Below, piece by piece: positions 1 to 12,000 of a DNA stretch of 64,000 bases (its first letter is position 1; every line of letters begins with the position of its first letter). The position numbers were made by a program, and so were the translations under genes. The stretch is from Coix lacryma-jobi var. lacryma-jobi (lineage: Eukaryota > Streptophyta > Magnoliopsida > Poales > Poaceae). The stretch spans positions 62,001-126,000 of the forward strand of contig VDCT01000326.1 in assembly GCA_009763385.1 (NCBI GenBank), in the 5' to 3' direction. A model generated the notes under the pieces. The model was not told the origin of the DNA. It saw only the letters and a program-made list of their open reading frames with translations, and ran no database searches.

Positions 1-3000
1 GTACAGTTTTGTCAATAGATTTGGGTTACAGTTTCTACTTGGTGTCAAATCTGGTAGTTTTAAGATTGGAAGAGTACTATTTATGTGAATTTAACAACTA
101 CTAGTATAATATTAATTGCAGCTGCTGTAGTGTTTGGAAGATTGGAAGCTCCACCCTGGAATCCCTTCATTTTTTTTTCTGTCTGAGGCTTTGGCTTCTC
201 AATTCAATAGTTTGACATCCAAAAATAAAGACATAATCTACGTGGCACCGAGAATGCAGTTAGAACATGCACTGTGTGTGGTGGGTGCTTGTAGGAATGC
301 ATGCTGTCAAGCCATGTGCTTACAGCGAGGAAGGGATGATGAGTTCTGCTTCAGGTGTTTGCTGCGTTCTAATAGGATAGGACAGTATGTAAGGAACAAC
401 GATACCTAGTGCAAGAAAGGAAGAACAGTAACGACGAACGGCTCGGCGGCCGAATTGGGAAATTTAGAAATTTAGGGTTTGTTCATTTTCATACATGCCC
501 TCTCCTTCTCAACTCAGGAATACATAGAGACTCATTTGGACCACGATGGGCCTGCGAACTTGGAGTTGGGCCGGGGGGCTCTGACTGGCCTTGGCGCGGC
601 CTGCTTCCCTGAAGTGGACGCGCCTTGCTCTTCCTTCTTGTCAGCAGGCGGGTCGCTGACACAGTAGTACTTGTTACCATATTTCAGTAAGACTTTTTGT
701 CGTCAGTCAGTGGTTAATGATTTGGCTTATACACTGTTGCCTCTTGAACGATCATGGCCAACCATCTTGCAACCACACACATGCGACGGACGGTTCGGTT
801 GGTGTTAGCAGCAGGTGGACTTCGCTGGTTTCATTCAGGACAAGATTGCAGAGTTGGCGGACAGCAATTGGACGGTGATCATCACTCCACTTGTTCAGCT
901 GCTGATCTACTGATTGACAGCATGCTTATTGACACTTGGGACCGCTCTACTACTAGTACTCCTACAGTCCTACATTTGCTGAAGCATCCATAGCCAAGAA
1001 CTCTTGCGTGCCAGCGTGGGCAGCACTGATGACCGGGGAGGAAAAAGTGCACGGCAGTTTTTTTTTCCCAAGGCTCACAGCCTCTTAACCAGCAGTTTTC
1101 AGAGCCTTCGCGTCCAGGTCTGCAAAATTCTACGATCTACAACAGATAGCGGCGAAACTTGGCATTATTGGATGCAATGCGAGGAATGAGGGCCTGAATC
1201 TGACAGGATAGCGGACTAGTACTCAGCTATCGCAAGTGGTGCACTTTTTCTTCACCTCAACATCTATCCTATTCATAATACCCCCTCTCCCGATGTTGCA
1301 ATCGAAATTCAAAACCATCCCATCCCTATTGGTTCAATTCACAACATCTATCTATCTATCTTGCACACTTCTTCCTTTGTTTGAATTTTTTTTTCCAATC
1401 TGAAAATGTGGACTCTTGTTTAAATGTATGTATTTTGCTCCATCCAATCATGCATGTCATCCTCCGGCGTGCCTGTATTATTGCTGTTGCTTATTCTCCC
1501 CATTCAGATTCCTTACGCGTGACATGTATGGAGGAGGCATTGACCACATGTCTTGTCTTCCATTTGCTCTGTATATATATACAATACAAGAAACGCAAGT
1601 TGCTCTTGTATATATAATAAGAAACTGAAGAGCAATGGAGTATGGAGAAGCACAAAGCTGGTTGCCGTGTAAGAAACTGACGAAGATGGAGGATGAAGCA
1701 ACCACGAGCACAGCTCATATGGTGTTCATACAGTGATACGGAGTTACAGACAGCAAAACAATGCTGTCCAAGTCAAACAAACAGAGAGAAGACAAAGTGG
1801 CATACATACATACACCGAGTCCACTTGGATGCAGTTTTCAGAGAGTTCAACGTCGTCGGAAGGCTGCAAAGCTGCACGTTCTTCAGATTGCGACGCACAT
1901 CGGCGGCGTTCTTGGAAAGAAAAAAGGGGCGCATTTGACGTCGAAGCTCTGCGATAAGTTCAGCGCCCTCGTTTCTGAAGAAACGGAGCAGGATGGATCG
2001 GCAGTCACGTTCAGAGCTCTGAACTTTTCCATTCCAGCGAGGTGAACTTTTGGGACCACACTAGCTGCCACGGTGTCACCTATATATCCCAAAAAGTTCA
2101 CTGAACAATCAATCTTTCTCTTGCTTTGTTCTTGCTCAATAATGTGGCTTGTCATTGTAGCAGTAAACAGTGGTTGGATTTGGCAATAATGCGCGTACTC
2201 TTTGTATACGTATGTATTATTGCTGCTGTTCCTTTCTGATCCAGAATTCCACATGGCGGCTGACTCGGATGCATTCCGTGCCCACAACTCATCGTTAAAG
2301 TGCAGTGTGCAGCCGGCGCAAGAAATGCTGCAAGTTGCTCTAAAGAAACCTGGGAACTGAAGGCATGCATGTCTTTGTAGCAGAAATGACACTGTTTAAT
2401 GAAACCTGGGAACTACAAATAGCAACCAGCCAAGTGCAGACTGCCACCTGCATGCTTGCTCTCTCCATGGCAAGGCAAGGCAACCCAAGTTTGTGCAGAA
2501 TCTTGTCGCTCGAGGGGAGCGCTGAGCTTCAATTTTCCACCTTTTGAGATCAGTTTAAGTTTTTAGGTTGAATATGAAACTCAAAATTTATCCTTTTTTT
2601 TGGCCAATCTGCATATGGTCGGTGTTTGTGTTTTTGTGGATCACAAATTGAGGCAGCGGCTCCAACCTAGCCTCACAAGGATCGACCTTCTGTTCATGCA
2701 TGGCATCAATCACTGCTCAACTGCAACTGCAATCCTACATGCTGGAAAATATCATCTCCACCTTCAACCATAACCACTAGCAATGGATGGATCATATTCA
2801 TATATATAATAAATATATTATATATACGCGAGATCATCACTGACAGCGATCGATAGAGAGCGTTGCCGGCACCTGGGGCCGCTGCGTTTTGCTGAGCCAC
2901 AGATGAGGAGCCTGGCCTAGAACTAGAACCTTCTTCCTCCTCCGTATCATTATCAACCACCGCGTTCATCCACGTCACCAACAAAAAACTACTACTCGTA

Positions 3001-3118
3001 CTTCTCACATCACGTTTGCTATGACATGTAACCTTTTTTTTTTGTATGATGATTCGTACTACCATTTACAAGCAACTCTAGATGGATGGACAGAGGATGG
3101 ATGCTCGATCAAGCCACG
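1..3118. other. Gene-free left edge, no recognised gene
   Basis: I see no coding exon that I can assign to a family here. A splice-acceptor-like site (attgcag) near position 120, followed by about 280 bases with only short open frames, could be the last exon or 3' UTR of a gene lying left of the window, but nothing in the translation is recognisable. Around 1340-1360 there is a short ctat repeat. The rest is AT-rich intergenic sequence with scattered short frames lacking codon bias. Confidence 0.5.
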
Positions 3119-3120
3119 TA

Positions 3121-3161
3121 CTCCCTCCGTCCCAGGGTCACTTATTTTGGGACGGAGGGAG
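3121..3161. mobile_element. Miniature Stowaway-type element, 41 bp
   Basis: A perfect 13-bp inverted repeat (CTCCCTCCGTCCC / GGGACGGAGGGAG) surrounds only 15 bp of interior and is flanked by TA on both sides (3119-3120 and 3162-3163). The termini and the TA duplication are the Stowaway (Tc1/mariner MITE) signature. It is far shorter than the usual 80-300 bp and is probably an internal-deletion derivative. Confidence 0.75.
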
Positions 3162-3417
3162 TAGGCATCTACAATGGCGCATAGACATGAAACGAAACTA
3201 CCGAGGACACCATACATATATACCGTGCATGACGACAGCGATCACTCACTTACCTCCAGCCACCATTAGGGCCGTGGGCCCGTTGCCATGGCCCACCCGG
3301 CGAGATTAGCCGGCGCTAATGGCGGGCTTTACACTTTAATATACACGTCAATAATACACTGGGCGCGTGGCGCGCATGGGCATGTACAATACCAGAAGTG
3401 CCCTCGCTTCCCCCGCC

Positions 3418-4362
3418 TCACATTGCCACGCTGGACCCACGTGCGGCGTCCGACGTGGAGGCGGTGGGGTCGTCCTGACCGGTCAATGGCGGCGTCGTCG
3501 TCGCAGCAGCCGCGCAGGCGAGCCGGGCCGGCGCGCCGAGCGCCGCGTCCACGGCGGCGTCGCTCCACCGGTCCTTCATCGCGCGGTTCAGCCGCGCCAC
3601 GAAGCCCTCGCGCCGCGCCTCAAGGTGCCTCAGCAGCCGCGCCGACATGCTGCACCCGTGCACGTCTCCGGCCGACAGAGGCGTCGCCGCCGCCTCGGCG
3701 CCGCCGCCGACCTCCGCGACGGAGGCGAGGTACTCGACCATGGACTCGGTGACGCGGGCCGGTGCGGCGCCGCGGCCGTCCCAGAGCCACACGCGCGCGA
3801 CGGCGCGGCGCAGCGCGGCGGCCACGGCGTCGGCGGCGGCGGCGGCGGAGGTCGACGCGACGAGGCCGGGGCTCAGGGTGACGACGTACTCCCCGGGGGC
3901 CGCGGCGTGCACCGTGGCACCGCCGGCACCGCCGCCCGCGGTGAGGTTGGTCCCGGCCATCCTGACGGTGACGCGGCGCACCGGCCTGCGCGGGAACGAC
4001 GGGTCCGGGAACAGCGCGCGCTCCACGCCGCGGCTGGCGTGCAGGAGCGCGCGCTCGGCGCGGCCGTTGGACACGAAGAGCAGGTCGAACCGCCGCGCCG
4101 CGGCGCTGCCCCGCGGCGCGTCGTTCGCGACGGCGACGGCGAAGCCCTTGCCGGCCTCGTGCTGCGCGAACAGGGACGCGCACGCGACGGTGATCACGGC
4201 CGCCAGGCGGAGCACGATGCTCTGGGTAGAAGGCGAGGAGGAGGAGGAGGAGGAAGAGGAGGGCGTCGGACGGCACGACGGTGCGGCGTCCGCGGCGATG
4301 ATGTCGACGCAGGATGAGGCGGCCGGGGTGGTGGACACGGGCAGGAGGAGCGGAGCCTCCAT
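3418..4362 (-). CDS. BSP (basic secretory protein)-family membrane protein, putative non-peptidase
   Basis: This is a single-exon gene of 314 aa. I chose the ATG at 4362; the open frame continues upstream to 4533 but those residues look like 5' UTR. A serine-rich stretch (residues about 35-45, from a GAG/CTC microsatellite) is followed by a hydrophobic segment (about 49-66), consistent with a signal anchor. The BSP-like region spans about 88-275, with RRFDLLF at 90-96, RRVTVRMAG at about 129-137 and ARVWLWDGRG followed by ESMVEYL at about 189-212. Canonical plant BSPs carry HExxH just before the VWxWdG motif. Here that position reads LRRAVAR, so zinc binding is probably lost. Similar anchored plant BSP-like proteins are known, but their function is not. 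The family call is confident; the role is not. Confidence 0.8.
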   Translation of the reverse strand: MEAPLLLPVSTTPAASSCVDIIAADAAPSCRPTPSSSSSSSSSPSTQSIVLRLAAVITVACASLFAQHEAGKGFAVAVANDAPRGSAAARRFDLLFVSNGRAERALLHASRGVERALFPDPSFPRRPVRRVTVRMAGTNLTAGGGAGGATVHAAAPGEYVVTLSPGLVASTSAAAAADAVAAALRRAVARVWLWDGRGAAPARVTESMVEYLASVAEVGGGAEAAATPLSAGDVHGCSMSARLLRHLEARREGFVARLNRAMKDRWSDAAVDAALGAPARLACAAAATTTPPLTGQDDPTASTSDAARGSSVAM

Positions 4363-4519
4363 TGGCGTGGTGGATGGAGCACGGGAGGAGAAAGACAAGG
4401 CCGAGGCTTTGGCTTGTAAGCAAGGGAGGCAACAGGCGAAGCTAAAGCTAGCTTGGAAGTTGGAACTGGCTCTGGCTGGTCGCTGGTGGCTGCCACCATA
4501 ATAATCCGAGCGGCGCGGG

Positions 4520-4528
4520 TTATTTAAC
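4520..4528 (-). promoter_or_regulatory. Possible TATA box for the BSP-family gene
   Basis: On the minus strand the sequence reads TTAAATAA about 160 bases upstream of the chosen ATG at 4362, in an otherwise GC-rich leader. The spacing would fit a short 5' UTR. This is a by-eye call with no transcript support. Confidence 0.3.
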
Positions 4529-5162
4529 GGCAAATGTTTTGGCGTCCGAGTCCGAGTGGAAATGAATGAATGGGCTGCTGGGCTGATGATTGATTAGGTC
4601 TGTGTTTGGTGCGTTGGCCCTGGCCGTCTCCAGTGTTAGCTCGACAGATTTTTCTCGGACACGTCCAAGGAGAAAGAGAAGATGCTGGAACCAGCAGGCC
4701 AACGCAAATCTAGCAGTGTGGCAGTGCCCATGAAACTAACTCTACCGGTTCTGAATTATAAGTTGTTTTGAAAAAAAAATTGCAAAAAAAAGGGTTAATT
4801 AACCGATAAAAATTAGCTAGGCGTAAGAGGTGGTGAGCAACCTCTTCCCCTGAACGGCTGAACCCACCTGTCCATCAAAACTCTCTTGATGAATCGAAGA
4901 GTAACAAGATAACACGTGTTTTTGCAAGTAAAATTCTAAAAAACTGCCTTTCGGCTTTGTTTGTGACTTTAACCACAACTTATTCGGTAATCGAAGCAAA
5001 CTATCATCCTAGAAAGTAGGTTTAAAAATCAAACTTTGCAGAGCACTGCAGATGTTTTCACCACCTAGCAAAAGCACTAACGAAACACACCGGCTATGTA
5101 ATCATTCAGGACAAATTAAGCTATACACTTCATCCAACCACCGTCTAACTCTCATTCTCCAT

Positions 5163-5345
5163 ATTTTTTTTTGCGATCGGGGATATAGCCCGTTTTTCAT
5201 TAAGCAGAAGAGAGTGGTCGATAGACCTACACATAGATGATACAAGAGATTCGCAAGTAATCCCAAGATTACCGACCAAATCACAACACGAACAAACAAC
5301 GAAAAAGAAACAAAAGAGCACCTCCGCCAACCAACCAACCCAACT
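5163..5345 (-). mobile_element. LINE 3'-end fragment
   Basis: On the minus strand the sequence ends with a 'cttaatgaaaaacgggcta' tail followed by a run of A (seen as T at 5163-5171). This resembles the 3' UTR and poly(A) of grass L1 elements; compare the tail at 50620-50660 of this window. No reverse transcriptase is attached, so it is a severely 5'-truncated copy. The upstream boundary is approximate. Confidence 0.5.
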
Positions 5346-6814
5346 ATGCCTACAAAAAAAAATTTGGGAAAAAATCTTCATGGTGTCCATAATGGATCCG
5401 ACAGAACTTCAAATTACTCGGCGTGCTTGCAACCCAACTCTTCTTTACACATGCGCGAACATAGTTCACCCGTTTTTTTTTATATATATGGATTCCATCC
5501 TGTTCTGTACTTGAACTCGCGAGGTTTTTTTGGTCTTTCACAGATTTTCTTTAGTTTTCTTGTATGAAAAAAAACAAAGCTGAAACTAAGTAAATGTATT
5601 ACAAAAAGTAAAAAGGTAGAAAAACATATATATAATAAACAGTAAAACCTTAAAGCAAAAGCAAACGTTTAACCTGTCAAACTAAAATTCAGCAAGATTT
5701 GTGTACAAGAGAATGTTGGGCGTCCGGTGTTCAGCTTGGCACATTTTTCTCGGACGCGTCCAAGAGAACATGCTCGGTTACAGCGGCTTATACGACCACA
5801 GTTTATTATTGGATATAAATCCAAGCAAACTATCACCCTGCAAATAAAGTAGAGGAGTTAGGTTTAAAAATCAAATTTTGCAGAACAACGAAGATATTTT
5901 CAACCCCACATACTTTCATCAATGACAGAACAATCTAAGGCTATCCCAACTCCCAACTCTTCTTTAGAGTAACAAGCAAAAGCAAATACTAAAAAAAAAC
6001 TATGGATACTAATCAAAGAACGAATGATGCTACTTAAAACCTAGGCCGATTTGGTTTGGGTTAATTGAGCCCAAGGGTTTGGGTTAAGCCCAGTCAGTCT
6101 CCCTCTTTTTCGAAAAAAACAGTTCAGAAGTATCTTTGAAGATTTGGAGAGGGTGGCTCTGTTTGTCACTCATGCCCCTTGTAAAATATTTCAAATAAGC
6201 AGGGTTTCCAGAGACGTAGAGTTTGTGGATGCTGAATGTGCCTAGAAATGATGTTTTTGTGCAAAATAGGCTGAGCTATTGGTTAGCCAGCGTGGGTTGT
6301 ATAATAATAGTAAAGGGCAGATTAGCATGTTGGTTTGAAGTATTCAGACTGCATCACTTGTCACTGTATGCGAAGTTGTGAACACTGAAGAGTAGTCGAT
6401 CTGGCCATCTCTGAAAATTGCACTGATGATCTGGCCAGCTCTGACGGAGCGCAGCAATTCAGAGTTTCAGTTGATGATCGAGTCTACCACAGAGCAGTAG
6501 CACTGGTGGAATCCGTACTTGTTCTATTACATTTTCAAGAAGTGGGCTGATTAGTTTATTTAGTAACCAGAAGATATAATTCTCGTCTGAGAGCTTCCAC
6601 ACATATCAAACAACCCTTGCATAAGCAAGGCTATAGCGTGCAAAAGATATCCAAAAGAGAAGTTATCTTTTGTTGATCAAGGAATTAATAAAATGCATGC
6701 TTTCTTGCCCATCTGTCTTTATTTTATTTTATTATTATTTTGCGTTTTATATGTATATATAGGGCACATGCATGGGGTGCTAGTGATGTATACATGGATC
6801 TTGCCATGTATATA

Positions 6815-7702
6815 CTAGCTTGATAGCGCGGGCTTCGCTGCGCAGGCGAAAATTAAATTAATAAACAGATAATATCAAAAGCATCTAATTATAAAATAAT
6901 TTATATTTATGAGGTGTTTATTTTTGGTGACTAAATTTGAACATGTGTAACATCGAAATGTTATGGCACTAATTTAGAGTAGTAAAAATAGGCTACTAAT
7001 AAAACTAATTATACAAATAAAGACAAAGAACAGTGAACATAAAAGGAAAGAGAAAAATAACCTAAAGCAGGAGGAAAAGGATAAAAAAGAGGAATGAACA
7101 GTAGCGTTATAGAAAAAGAGGAATGAACAGTAGCGTTACAGTCCCTGGAGCTGTGAAAGCTCTCAAAAACTCATAGCTGAGAGATATTATTATGGATGCA
7201 CTGATGTCACACCGTTTTTTGAAAAGAGAAAAACTTATGCGGAAGTTTGTTAAAAAATATGTGCTAAATGAAAGAAAAAGAGAAAAAAACTCGTGGTTCA
7301 GGGATACTATTATAAGCGCTCTATGAACACGCTGGTTTTTGAAAAGAAAAAACCTATACGGAAGTTTTTTAAGAGACCTATGCTAAAATGAGAGAAAAAG
7401 AGAAAAACAATAACCATAAAAGAAAAAAAATAAAATGAACAGTAGACTAAGACATGAAGAGGTAAAAAGTAACTCCTCATTAAGAATATTATTACATCTT
7501 ATAGTACTATTGAACGCGCTACCGCGCATCGGTTTTTTAGAACGAAAATCATGAAAAAAAAGAAGAAGAAAAAAAAAAGTAGAAAAGAAACATAAAAGAA
7601 AAACAAAAAATGAAAGAAAAAAGCAAAAAAAAAAGCTACAGTACATCAAGCACTGGGAGGCCGCCAATCCTCCCGCGGTCATAGGTTTATATTATATACA
7701 AG
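6815..7702 (-). mobile_element. Helitron-like non-autonomous element
   Basis: The minus strand at 6850-6815 shows a GC hairpin (GCGCAGCGAAGCCCGCGC), a short spacer and terminal CTAG followed by T. That is the 3' terminal organisation of plant Helitrons (hairpin, CTRR, insertion before T). The 5' end is not clear; a TATA-rich junction near 7690-7702 is my best guess. The interior holds diverged direct repeats containing gaatgaacagtagcgtta and gaaaagaaaaaacctatacgg. No Rep/helicase coding is present. Confidence 0.5.
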
Positions 7703-9016
7703 GAAAAGTGAACAGCTTTTTGCGATTTTGATTGAATTCCTCTATTTTCTCTACTGACTTCTTTTCTCGCGTCAGCAAACAACAAATACAAATCGTGAAC
7801 TGTTGTATTTTCGAAGACAAAAGAAGGAAGGAAATTGTGGAGGGCGCCGATCCGGCCATGTGTCTTTTTTTTTCCTTGTTTGTTAGTCTCATTTTCCTCC
7901 TTCAACTTTTGACGAAGTCCGTTTTTCCCCACTCAACTTTATAACCGGACAAACAATCTTGCTCAACTTTTAAAACCATATATTTTACCTCCCTAACCGG
8001 TTTTGAACGGTGGTTTGTCTTTTCGTTCTTTTATTTATTTTTGTCGAATCTTTAAAAAATCATAGTACATCATAGAAAAATCATAAAATAGAAAATCCAA
8101 TTTTGTTGGACTCCACATAAGTAGATCTACACAGTGAATATATAATATGGTATAATTTAGTACAAAGTTTTTGTTGTAGCTTTAGATATGTGCTTTTTAT
8201 AATTAAAATAAATTTATAACTAAGTTATACATGATTCAATGAGTATAATTTTTTTAATACAGTTTAAGCATATAATAATTAACCCACCATAAAAATTTGA
8301 CCACAATTGGACCATAGAAACTGTAGCTATGAGGTAAAATGCACAGTTTTAAAAGTTGAGGAGGTTGTTTATCCGGTTTTGAAGTTGAAGAAGAAAAAAG
8401 AGGCCCACCATGCTACGCTGCCGGGGCAAACAAAGTGTGTGTTGGAAACTTTTTCCCCAGCGAGCATGCAAAAAATCTTGGAGAATTGTAAATCGTCGAG
8501 AGTAAAAAAAACATATACAGTTTATTAATAAACGATATCTTGAACAAAAGATTCCTAATTTTTGTTTTTTTTGCTGGGCATTATATGAGTACTCTCTCTC
8601 CGTTCCAACTGTAAGTTAATGGAGCTGGCGCTGGGCATTATACCTAGAACAAAAATGCTGGTGCTGGAGTTGTAAGCTTAATGGCGCTGGACGTTGCAAA
8701 GGGACGAACCACTGCAACGGGCAACGTCAAAATGATGCATTTATGTCAGAAGAAGAAAAAACAACTCGAGCCTTTCCCTTGGATTAGCGTCCTTCTACTA
8801 TTAACAAATACGTAATTTCCATTGAATTAAATGAATTGATCAATCTTTCAGTTGTGCGCAAACTGGCACAATTTTCGCCTCAATACATGGCGTAAAATCA
8901 ACACGTCGAAGAGTCCAAGACTCTATGGGATCCCCTCTTATTAATTACTACTACTTATACCATATGCCACTACTTGCAGGCTAGTCCTGGACAAGCTGTG
9001 GCCAGCATTTCAGCAG

Positions 9017-12000
9017 CTAATACATCCTTGACATGCCAGATGGCACAACGCCAACGTTTCGGTGAGTGCCAGCGCCAGCACCTACTGATGCCGTGGCGGC
9101 AGCAACAATGCCGTTAAGGGATCTTGTGTATATGTCGGTGTCAGATGCTATTCTATCTAATGGGTTATTCTTTGGTCCAGCTGGGAGATGGAAGGGGGGT
9201 GCCCTCGTGTTCACAGCCACATCAGGCGAGCCTTTGCTGTTTGCACAAGCATAAGCCTGCTGCGACTGCAGTGTGTAACCTCCCATGGCTTGTGATGGGT
9301 TGGTACTGTCCAATCTTGCGGGCATTTGACGGTAACCGTATGCTTGTGGGATTTGTTGATGAAGGGGATACCCTGAATTCATCACCGAGCCATTAGCTCT
9401 TATTGATCCTGCTGGCAAATAGAAAACAATCTCAGAAAAAGGACCATCGTAGGTCGAACAAATCATCTGTAGTACGTAACTAGTATTAACTATTAAGTGA
9501 ACACAGACATACCTGCTTGTGCTTGCAGCCCTTGTGGAGTCAGAGATGCCCTGGGAACATTTCCAGGACCACTTCCTTTCTCCCAAGGATTCTTACATGA
9601 ATCATCAGAGACTGGTCTAACCCTCGCTGAGGCAGCAAGAGGTTGTTCCTTGGCAGGAATTGGATTCGAGTGAACAACAGTAGTCCTACAAAATGAAGCT
9701 GCAGATTAGCAACAACAAAGAAAAGCAAAAGCTTTCACTGAACTAAATTATAGTGACAAAAGGACAGAAGCACAAACAAGTGGGGAAACTGTTTATGAAT
9801 ATTCCAAACGCATACTAATCAACTGTCAGTTTTGATTTTATCTTTTAAGGTTCAAACGCATACAAACAAGCAGAACTACAATTTTATCTTTGAAGTTTCA
9901 ACTCACATGATCATCTAGCCTTGGTCAATTCACTCTCAGGTATCAACATCCTAACAATGAACCCGTACCCAACCCAGAAGACGACTCTTTTACCACTGGG
10001 CATTCAGGGCACAAGGGAGAACCTTAATATGGACACAGACTAAACTTGAAAGCGCGCCTCAAAGCAGCCTGAGAATGATATAAAGACTATGATGCCCTAT
10101 TACCTGGGAAGGGATGCGTGTTTTCGGTCTATTGGAACTGATGGGCTGTTACCACCATTCTCTTTAAGATGAGAAAACTGCTTCTTAAATTGATCAACAG
10201 CGCTGCATAAAAATAGCCAACAAGTGTTTCCATCAAAGGGTTGAAACAAACGAATACATGAGTAAATACATGCATGTGCAAAGCAACATACATGTGCAAA
10301 TACAGAAAAGCTAAAACCTTGGGTAGAGAAAGGTGGTCCTCTCCGTGCCATTAATGTAGCTATTCAGCAATTGTGGGTGATATTCCAGTATCTCACGGAA
10401 TATCAACTCTCTTATCTCTTCCTTTGACATTCTTTTGTGCTCAAAGTCAAATTCCACTTTTCTGATTGGCTGACAGGATGGTTCTCTTTCAACCCTGGCA
10501 AGACCTTTGAAGTATGGATCACGCAATGCCTGAACAAGACATGTATTGAAAGAAATGTCACAAATACTTAGGATTACGAAGTAAAGGTTGCAAACAACAT
10601 CACAGATCTAGTTCCATACAGAAAAATTAGACACAAAAATTTTTAAGGTAATACAGCATCAAAGGACTACCTCTTCTGCTGTTGGGCGGTCCTTTGGATC
10701 AAACGCTAATAGCTTTTCCAATAATTTAAGTGCCAAAGGATCTGCAGTGGGAAACTTCTGAGTAAATGGAACAGGGTCCTTCTTTCTCATACTGCTCAAG
10801 TACCTTCTTGCTTTCTCATTCCGAACCTGAAAATGAATTAAAAAACAAGAAGTTCAACTTTGGAGTAACTGAGCCATGAAACGAACTGAAAATAGAGTTT
10901 CCTTGGATATAGCACTATACCCGAGAAATTGTATCCATTGATGGTGTACCTAGAAGATCAGTCATCAAATCTAGCTGATGAACAACATTTTTACCAGGAA
11001 ATAAAGGCTTCCCTGTCAACACCTCAGCAAATATGCATCCAATGCTCCAAATGTCAATAGCTGGTGTATACTGCATTTTTGGGGGGGAGGACAACAGATT
11101 ATAGACAGTCTGGCAATAATTTTATATAAAAAGCAAACCATTCTTAACAGTAAGAAATGCTCATTTGATTATTGTAAAGATGCAATTCAGCAGGTTATTG
11201 ATGCCTATTTGTGCATAATAGGGGCAAAAGAGGTACATATCAATCAGATTGATCAATGCATAAAAATAAACCATATGATGAAAATGGCATACAGAACCAA
11301 AAAAGAACATTTATTTCCCTACCTATAAAGGACAGTTTAATGAATATCCCTCGTGTGAAATTACTACTATGAGAATCTTTATTCAAATTCATAGTATTTT
11401 GACAGAACCATTCTTAACAAGACACTAAAAAGCATCTCTCCATGAGTAGGAGCACAAATTTTACAAAAAATAACAAGGTAACAGTAACAAGAGTAAAATG
11501 CAATAGCATGCCATGATAGAACTCATTGTCAAGGAGAGCATAAGTGAATAGTATTCTCAAATAATCATAACTGGTAATTCATATTATGAGACCATCAAAC
11601 ATTGCTTATAACCCAGAGTGTGCCACACTTTAGCGAATATAATGAGCAATGATAGCTAGAAAGCCCACCTTGGAGAAGAAGGATCCACAGAGCTCTGGAG
11701 CTCGGTACCACCTTGTTGCAACATAATCCTGCAGTGCATATGTATCAATACACGATACACATTACATCTGAATCCAATTAAAAAAGTGCTAACTCTTTGT
11801 TTCTTACATACCGTCCAGAAGACTGTTGTTGGGGTATCATTGAATGCGACTCGAGCCAGTCCAAAGTCACATATTTTCAATTTGCAGTTAGAGTTTGCTA
11901 AAATATTCTTGGGCTTCAGGTCACGGTGATAAACATTAGCTGCAATTATGTAAGTTCAGAATCAGCATAAACTATGGCTACAAAAGGTACACTATGCAAT

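Larger units (their letters stand above)
4534..9016. other. Repeat-rich intergenic region
   Basis: This is AT-rich sequence between the BSP-like gene and the 3' end of the MAP kinase gene. I see the tail of a LINE (about 5163-5345), a Helitron-like unit (about 6815-7702) and low-complexity A/T and GAAAA-rich stretches. None of the short frames has a recognisable product. Confidence 0.6.

Noticed and set aside
134..409. 91-aa frame preceded by an acceptor-like site
   Set aside because: The translation is not recognisable and does not continue in the acceptor's frame. Kept only as a note that a gene may end near the left edge.
1883..2392. 169-aa minus-strand frame
   Set aside because: No recognisable domain, start context or codon bias; probably chance.
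3367..4501. Frames of 270-316 aa on both strands over the BSP-like gene
   Set aside because: Low-complexity Arg/Ala/Gly shadows of the GC-rich BSP-family CDS.
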